Origin: Mycetocola_B reblochoni
Lineage (GTDB): Bacteria > Actinomycetota > Actinomycetes > Actinomycetales > Microbacteriaceae
Direction of reading: 5' to 3'
Length of the DNA stretch: 64,000 nt
Assembly: GCF_003667525.1 (NCBI RefSeq)
Contig: NZ_RCUW01000010.1
Location: 1-64,000 of the forward strand
Made by a program: the position numbers and the translations under genes. Below the pieces are notes generated by a model. It did no database searches, was not told the origin of the DNA, and was given only the letters and a program-made list of their open reading frames with translations. The number at the start of each line of letters is the position of its first letter. The first letter of the stretch is position 1. Positions 59,606 through 64,000 of the stretch are shown here, one piece after another.

Positions 59606-59658
59606 CCTTCTCCGCGGGGCCGTCCGGTCGCACCGTCCGGACCGGCCGGCGGAGAAGG
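59606..59658 (+). other. 5' UTR stem-loop before the M14 carboxypeptidase
   Basis: CCTTCTCCGC (59606-59615) pairs perfectly with GCGGAGAAGG (59649-59658); the 33-base loop is itself GC-rich with internal complementarity. It would form the start of the mRNA. It may stabilise the transcript; function unknown. Confidence 0.4.
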
Positions 59659-59691
59659 CGCACTCCACCCCACACAGAACGGACCAGCACC

Positions 59692-62106
59692 GTGGCTCCA
59701 CCCTCCCGCCGCCTCGGCGCCGTCATCACGACGGCCGCCCTTGGCCTCGGCACCCTCGCCCTCGCCCCGACGAGCGCCCTCGCCTCGCCCGCCGACGAGG
59801 CCTACCTGTACACGATCGACGCCGCCGACGCGGCCGCGGTCGACGCCCTCGACGTCGTCTCCTCCGACGCGGAGGAGGTGCTCGTGCTCGGCGACGCCGA
59901 GACCGACGACGAGCTCGCCCGCCTCGGCGTCGAACCGCTCGGCACCGAACGGTACGCCGACTCGCTCGGCGGCACGACCGTCCGCGCGGCCGCCGACGCC
60001 GGCTACCCGCTTCCCGACCGGATCGGGGCGAACGAGTACGAGACCTTCTTCGGCGGCTATCGCACCGTCGCCGCGCAGGAGCAGTTCGCCCGCGACGTGG
60101 CGGCCGCCTATCCCGAGCTCGTCCAGCTCGTCGACTACGGCGACTCCTGGCTGAAGACCCAGGGCCGCGGCGGCCACGACCTGCTGGCGCTGCGCATCAC
60201 CGCCGATGTGGCCGGGCAGCCCGCCTACGACGACGGTCAGGACGGGCGCCCCCGCTTCGCGCTGATCGCGCAGAGCCACCCGCGCGAGATCATCACCAGC
60301 GAGCTCGCCTGGCGCTACGCCTCCCAGCTGCTCGACGGCTATGGCGCCGACGCGCAGACGACGGCCCTGCTGGAGGGCACCGAGGTCTGGGTGGTGCTGC
60401 AGCACAACCCGGACGGCGCGGAGCTCGTCGAGACGGCGCTCGACGACCCGGCGCTGCGGCTGACGGCGGCGGGCGACGCCAACCCGGTCAGCAGCTCCCC
60501 CGCCTGGCAGCGCAAGAACGTCAACGACACCGGCTACGTGCAGACCAGCACGAACTGGAACTCCAGCCACGCGGGCATCGACCTCAACCGCAACTGGGCG
60601 AACGGCTGGGGCGGTGCGTCGACCAGCGCGGTCCCCTCCGCCGCCACCTACAAGGGGACGGCGCCGCACTCGGAGCCGGAGGTCGCGGCCCTGTCCGGGC
60701 TCCTGACGGATCTGTTCGGCGAGTACCACGTCGGCGAGACGACCGCGGCCCCCGACGACCGCAGCGGGACCTACGTCAACCTGCACTCGTACTCCAACTA
60801 CGTCATCTACCCCTACGCGTACGACAGCGCCGCGGCGGTACCGAACCTCGATGCGTTGCGGGCGAGCGGGTTCCGCCAGTCCGCCGGCAACGGCTTCGAC
60901 ACCGGCAAGGCGGGCGAGATCCTCTACGACAACTCGGGCAACGACATCGACTGGATCTACGGCGAGCTCGGCGTCCCCGCGTTCACCTACGAGATCGGCA
61001 CCGCAGGGACGGGAGGGTTCTTCCCGTCCTACGCCCGAGCCGACGCGTTCTTCGAGCAGGTCGAGCCGGGCATCTCCTTCGCCGCGGAGGCGGCCTACGA
61101 GCCGTACACGGCCTCGCTCGGCGGGGTCGTCACCGAGGCGAGCGCCACCAGGGACGAGGACGGCGACGTCACCGTCTCCGGTGTCGCCACCGACGACTCC
61201 TACGGCGCCAACCCGGCCTCGGCCGAACGGCGTCCCGAGGTGACGACGATCACGGCCGTCGAGGCGGCGGTGGCACCGTCACGCACGGCGATCGAGGACA
61301 CCGTCGAGGTCGCGGTCGACCCGGCGGCGACGGTGGACTACACGGTGACCGTGCCCGGCACCGCGGAGAACGCGCGTGCGGAGAGCGTCTTCGTCCGGGC
61401 CAAGAACGGAAGCGGCCACTGGGGTCCGTGGCTGAGCGCCGCGACCGAGACGGCGCCGCTCAGCGCGCTGTCGCTGAGCGTCTCCGACGAGGCGCCCCGC
61501 CAGGGCGACACGATCGAGGTCACCGTGTCGGGCACGGACGCCTTCGGCACCGTGCTCGCCGACCTCAGCGAGGAGGCGGTGCTGAGCAGCGACGTGGCCA
61601 GCGACGTCATCGAGGGCACCAGGGTGACCTTCCCCACCGCCAGCCCGCACACGATCACGGCGACCGTCGGCGAGCTGAGCTCCTCGATCGTGGTCGAGGT
61701 GACGCCGGCCGAGGACGGCGGCGCATCGGGATTGGCCGACGGCTCGGGATCGGCCGAGGGGTCGGGCTCGGCCGAGGGGTCGGGCTCGGCCGACGGCTCG
61801 GGGACGAGCGCGGGTTCCGGCTCCGCAGACGCCTCCGGCTCCGGCACCGGCACCGGCACCGGCACCGACGGAACGTCGGGATCCGGCGCGGACGGGACCG
61901 CAGGCTCGGACGCCGCGGGCTCCTCCGACGGCTCGGGCGGCTCCGAGGCGGCGGGGACGGGCGACGGACCGGCGGCGGCAGGGGACGCGCGCGCGAGCCT
62001 GGCCTCCACGGGCACGGAGCTGCTCGTGCCCCTCGCCGGGGCGATCGCCCTGCTCGCCCTCGCGGCGGTCCTGCTCGCCCGGCGACGCCACGGTCAGCGC
62101 GGCTAG
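59692..62106 (+). CDS. Wall-anchored M14 zinc carboxypeptidase with LAxTG signal
   Basis: GTG at 59692 gives 804 residues with a signal peptide (about 1-28). The M14 domain (about 110-470) has zinc ligands in SHPREIITSE (H-x-x-E) and NLHSYSN (His), the C-terminal-carboxylate Arg in LNRNW, and the catalytic Glu in FTYEIGTAG. One to two Ig-like domains follow (about 480-660, the second starting near LSVSDEAPRQGD), then a Gly/Ser/Ala/Asp-rich stalk encoded by tandem repeats. LASTG, a hydrophobic helix and RRRHGQRG end the protein, the pattern of class E sortase substrates. It should trim peptides outside the cell. Confidence 0.9.
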   Translation: MAPPSRRLGAVITTAALGLGTLALAPTSALASPADEAYLYTIDAADAAAVDALDVVSSDAEEVLVLGDAETDDELARLGVEPLGTERYADSLGGTTVRAAADAGYPLPDRIGANEYETFFGGYRTVAAQEQFARDVAAAYPELVQLVDYGDSWLKTQGRGGHDLLALRITADVAGQPAYDDGQDGRPRFALIAQSHPREIITSELAWRYASQLLDGYGADAQTTALLEGTEVWVVLQHNPDGAELVETALDDPALRLTAAGDANPVSSSPAWQRKNVNDTGYVQTSTNWNSSHAGIDLNRNWANGWGGASTSAVPSAATYKGTAPHSEPEVAALSGLLTDLFGEYHVGETTAAPDDRSGTYVNLHSYSNYVIYPYAYDSAAAVPNLDALRASGFRQSAGNGFDTGKAGEILYDNSGNDIDWIYGELGVPAFTYEIGTAGTGGFFPSYARADAFFEQVEPGISFAAEAAYEPYTASLGGVVTEASATRDEDGDVTVSGVATDDSYGANPASAERRPEVTTITAVEAAVAPSRTAIEDTVEVAVDPAATVDYTVTVPGTAENARAESVFVRAKNGSGHWGPWLSAATETAPLSALSLSVSDEAPRQGDTIEVTVSGTDAFGTVLADLSEEAVLSSDVASDVIEGTRVTFPTASPHTITATVGELSSSIVVEVTPAEDGGASGLADGSGSAEGSGSAEGSGSADGSGTSAGSGSADASGSGTGTGTGTDGTSGSGADGTAGSDAAGSSDGSGGSEAAGTGDGPAAAGDARASLASTGTELLVPLAGAIALLALAAVLLARRRHGQRG
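61741..61866 (+). repeat. Short tandem repeats encoding the Gly/Ser stalk
   Basis: About 3.4 copies of an 18-base unit (TCGGGCTCGGCCGAGGGG) lie at 61741-61802, and four copies of GGCACC at 61843-61866. They encode G-S-G-S-A-E and G-T repeats. Copy number may vary between strains, which would change stalk length without changing frame. Confidence 0.75.
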
Positions 62107-62128
62107 ACGCACCCCCGGCGGAGCACAC

Positions 62129-62165
62129 CACGGGCGGCGGACCCCTCACGGGGCCGCCGCCCGTG
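62129..62165. terminator. Bidirectional hairpin terminator between M14 and ABC-F genes
   Basis: CACGGGCGGCGG (62129-62140) pairs perfectly with CCGCCGCCCGTG (62154-62165), and CCCC/GGGG pairs inside the loop. It lies between convergent genes without a U-tract; the right arm ends just before the ABC-F stop. Confidence 0.8.
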
Positions 62166-62170
62166 GGCGC

Positions 62171-64000
62171 TCAGCCCTCCAGCCGCTCGGACAGCTCGAG
62201 CCAGGCGAGCTCCTGCTCGTCCGTCTCCGCCTCGACCGCACGCTGTGCCTGGCCCAGCTCGGCCAGGCCGCCGTAGTCGCTCTGGTCGTGCGCGGCCATC
62301 GCGGCGAGCAGGCGCTCGCGCTCCATGCCGAGCTTGGCGATGCGCCGCTCGATCGCCGAGCGCTCCTTCTCCGCCTGGCGCCGCTCCGCCCCGGCGAGCG
62401 CCGGAGCACCGGCGGACGCCGCCGCTGCGGCCGCCTCGCTCACGGCCGCACCGGGGGCTGACGCGACGGCCGCGGCGGCGGTCGCGGGAGCCGTCGCCGG
62501 CGCTCCCCCCGTGCGCTCCGCCTCGTGCCGCAGCCGCAGGTACTCGTCCACCCCGCCCGGCAGGTGCCGCAGGCGCCCGTTCATGACCGCGTACTGCTGG
62601 TCGGTGACACGCTCGAGCAGGTACCGGTCGTGGGAGACGACCAGGAGCGTGCCCGGCCACGAGTCCAGCAGGTCCTCGATCGCGGCGAGGATGTCGGTGT
62701 CCAGGTCGTTGGTCGGCTCGTCGAGGATGAGCACGTTCGGCTCGTCGAGCAGGATGAGCAGCAGCTGCAGGCGCCGCCGCTGGCCACCGGAGAGCTCGCC
62801 GATCCGGGTCGAGAGCTGCGCGGAGGAGAAGCCGAGACGCTCGAGCAGCTGCCCCGGCGTCAGCTCGGCGCCCCCGGAGACGTAGCTGCTGCGCAGGCGG
62901 CCGATCACCTCGCGGACGCGGTCGTCGGCGAGGTCGTCCAGCTCGGTCAGCTGCTGGCTGAGCCAGGCCACCCGCACCGTCTTGCCGCGCTTGACGCGCC
63001 CGCTCGTGGGCTGCAGGTCGCCGGCGACGAGCTTCAGCAGCGTCGACTTGCCCGCCCCGTTGACCCCGAGGATCCCCGTGCGCTCCCCCGGCGCGATCCG
63101 CCACTCCACATCGGTCAGGACCTCGCGGTCCCCGAAGCGGACGCCCACGTCGAGGAGGTCGACGACGTCCTTGCCCAGACGCGAGGTCGCCAGCTGCGTC
63201 AGCTGCACGCGGTCGCGCGGCTCCGGCTCGTTCTCGATCAGCTGTGTCGCCGCCTCGATGCGGAACTTCGGCTTCGAGGTGCGTGCGGGCGCGCCCCGGC
63301 GCAGCCAGGCGAGCTCCTTGCGCATGAGGTTCTGCCGCTTGGCCTCGCTGGCCGCTGCCATCCGGTCGCGCTCGACGCGCTGCAGGATGTAGGCCGCGTA
63401 ACCGCCCTCGAAGGGCTCGACGATGCGGTCGTGCACCTCCCAGGTGGCAGTGCAGACGGCGTCGAGGAACCAGCGGTCGTGGGTGACCACGGCGACCGCG
63501 CCGGAGTTCTTCGACCAGCGCGTGTTGAGGTGCTCGGCGAGCCAGGCGATGCCCTCAACATCGAGGTGGTTGGTCGGCTCGTCCAGGAACAGCACGTCCC
63601 AGTCGCCGACCAGAAGCGTCGCGAGCGCGACGCGGCGCTGCTGGCCGCCGGAGAGCTCCGACACCCGAGCCGTCCAGGGCAGGTCGGACAGCAGACCGCC
63701 GATGACGTCGCGGATGCACGGGTCGCCCGCCCACTCGTACTCGGGCCTGTCGCCGACGACCGACTCGGCGACCGTGACGTCCACGTCGACGGCGTCGCTC
63801 TGGTCGAGCATGCCGATGCGGACGCCGCCGCGCCGGGTCACCCGGCCCGCGTCCGGCTCGATCTTTCCGATGAGCAGCCGCAGCAGCGTCGACTTGCCGT
63901 CGCCGTTGCGGCCGACGATGCCGATCCGGTCGCCCTCGTCGATGCCGATCGTGACCGAGTCGAAGACGACCGTGGTCGGGTATTCCAGGTGGAGCGCCTC
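62171..64000 (-). CDS. ABC-F family ATPase (Uup/EttA-like), N-terminus cut by window
   Basis: The frame is open to the window edge: 609 residues are present, and probably fewer than 15 are missing. Two ABC domains have Walker A GRNGDGKSTLL (about residue 35) and GVNGAGKSTLL (about 340). Signatures are LSGGQQRRVALA and LSGGQRRRLQLL, with Walker B VLFLDEPTNHLD and VLILDEPTNDLD, and the inter-domain linker (about 225-310) is basic. No membrane helices are seen. After an Ala/Pro-rich spacer the C-terminus is a coiled coil (AEKERSAIERRIAKLGMERERL), as in Uup. ABC-F proteins act on the ribosome or in antibiotic resistance; the length and coiled coil favour Uup type. Confidence 0.92.
   Translation of the reverse strand, partial: EALHLEYPTTVVFDSVTIGIDEGDRIGIVGRNGDGKSTLLRLLIGKIEPDAGRVTRRGGVRIGMLDQSDAVDVDVTVAESVVGDRPEYEWAGDPCIRDVIGGLLSDLPWTARVSELSGGQQRRVALATLLVGDWDVLFLDEPTNHLDVEGIAWLAEHLNTRWSKNSGAVAVVTHDRWFLDAVCTATWEVHDRIVEPFEGGYAAYILQRVERDRMAAASEAKRQNLMRKELAWLRRGAPARTSKPKFRIEAATQLIENEPEPRDRVQLTQLATSRLGKDVVDLLDVGVRFGDREVLTDVEWRIAPGERTGILGVNGAGKSTLLKLVAGDLQPTSGRVKRGKTVRVAWLSQQLTELDDLADDRVREVIGRLRSSYVSGGAELTPGQLLERLGFSSAQLSTRIGELSGGQRRRLQLLLILLDEPNVLILDEPTNDLDTDILAAIEDLLDSWPGTLLVVSHDRYLLERVTDQQYAVMNGRLRHLPGGVDEYLRLRHEAERTGGAPATAPATAAAAVASAPGAAVSEAAAAAASAGAPALAGAERRQAEKERSAIERRIAKLGMERERLLAAMAAHDQSDYGGLAELGQAQRAVEAETDEQELAWLELSERLEG

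Larger units (their letters stand above)
59354..59691. other. Divergent regulatory gap between metQ and the M14 carboxypeptidase
   Basis: The 338 bases hold no gene. Seen here: four copies of CGTCAC/GTGACG (59372, 59415, 59486, 59528), the near-perfect dyad GTGTGACGCC (59526-59535) with GGCGTGACAC (59537-59546), a 9-base GC dyad at 59500-59518, a candidate promoter for the carboxypeptidase, and a 10-bp hairpin in its 5' UTR. The CGTCAC copies are more than random for the length and may be a regulator site. Confidence 0.5.

Noticed and set aside
59354..59691. SAM riboswitch upstream of metQ
   Set aside because: I looked for the SAM-I, SAM-II and SAM-IV core patterns on the minus strand and did not see them; only short hairpins and CGTCAC copies were found.

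Overview
This window is about 72 percent GC, densely packed, and has the gene content of a high-GC Gram-positive actinobacterium, most likely Micrococcales and probably Microbacteriaceae. The evidence is NDH-2, the pairing of FtsB with DUF501, LAxTG sortase-E type anchors, GTG and TTG starts, and hairpin terminators that mostly lack U-tracts. The genus is not resolved from sequence alone. Two tRNA genes were found. I saw no rRNA, CRISPR array or prophage; the only mobile element is the right end of an IS5-family insertion at base 1.

Layout. (1) 1-8.5 kb: IS5-family end, aldonolactone-type FAD oxidase, Ig-like membrane protein, peptidase E, rhodanese, CynX-type MFS with divergent MerR, and a wall-anchored penicillin-binding-fold serine hydrolase. 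(2) 8.7-22 kb: an unusual tRNA with a UAA anticodon, NDH-2 with a histone-H1-like tail, then a conserved housekeeping block (S8 protease, DUF501, FtsB, enolase, HisRS, MazG, NhaA, Mfd). (3) 22-31 kb: MarR, a complete ABC importer of unknown substrate, GNAT, PEP carboxylase, Pth and ribosomal protein bL25. (4) 31-46.7 kb: an accessory block with GH65 and GH31 glycosidases, a CUT1-type sugar importer without its own ATPase, a ROK regulator, 6-phosphogluconate dehydrogenase, an acyltransferase and a fused teichoic-acid-type polymerase/glycosyltransferase. (5) 46.7-53.4 kb: Prs, GlmU, tRNA-Gln, then MarR, an ABC exporter and a two-component system. (6) 53.4-64 kb: DAHP synthase behind an aromatic leader peptide, a TetR operon with two membrane proteins (one apparently frameshifted), the methionine importer MetQNI, an M14 carboxypeptidase with a LAxTG anchor, and a truncated ABC-F ATPase.

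How the genes work together. The backbone pth-rplY-prs-glmU-mfd-mazG-eno-ftsB-DUF501 matches, from memory, the order around Rv1014c-Rv1025 of Mycobacterium tuberculosis. It is interrupted here by the sugar and cell-surface block. The accessory block looks like uptake and cleavage of alpha-glucosides, feeding glucose to the pentose phosphate pathway through Gnd. GlmU and Prs supply cell-wall and nucleotide precursors.

The strongest new-looking signals are regulatory. One is a leaderless aromatic leader peptide (M-D-F-R-W-Y-A-Y...) followed by a terminator hairpin upstream of DAHP synthase. Another is the glmU Shine-Dalgarno sequence lying inside the upstream tRNA-Gln gene. The third is a class I tRNA body carrying a leucine UAA anticodon.
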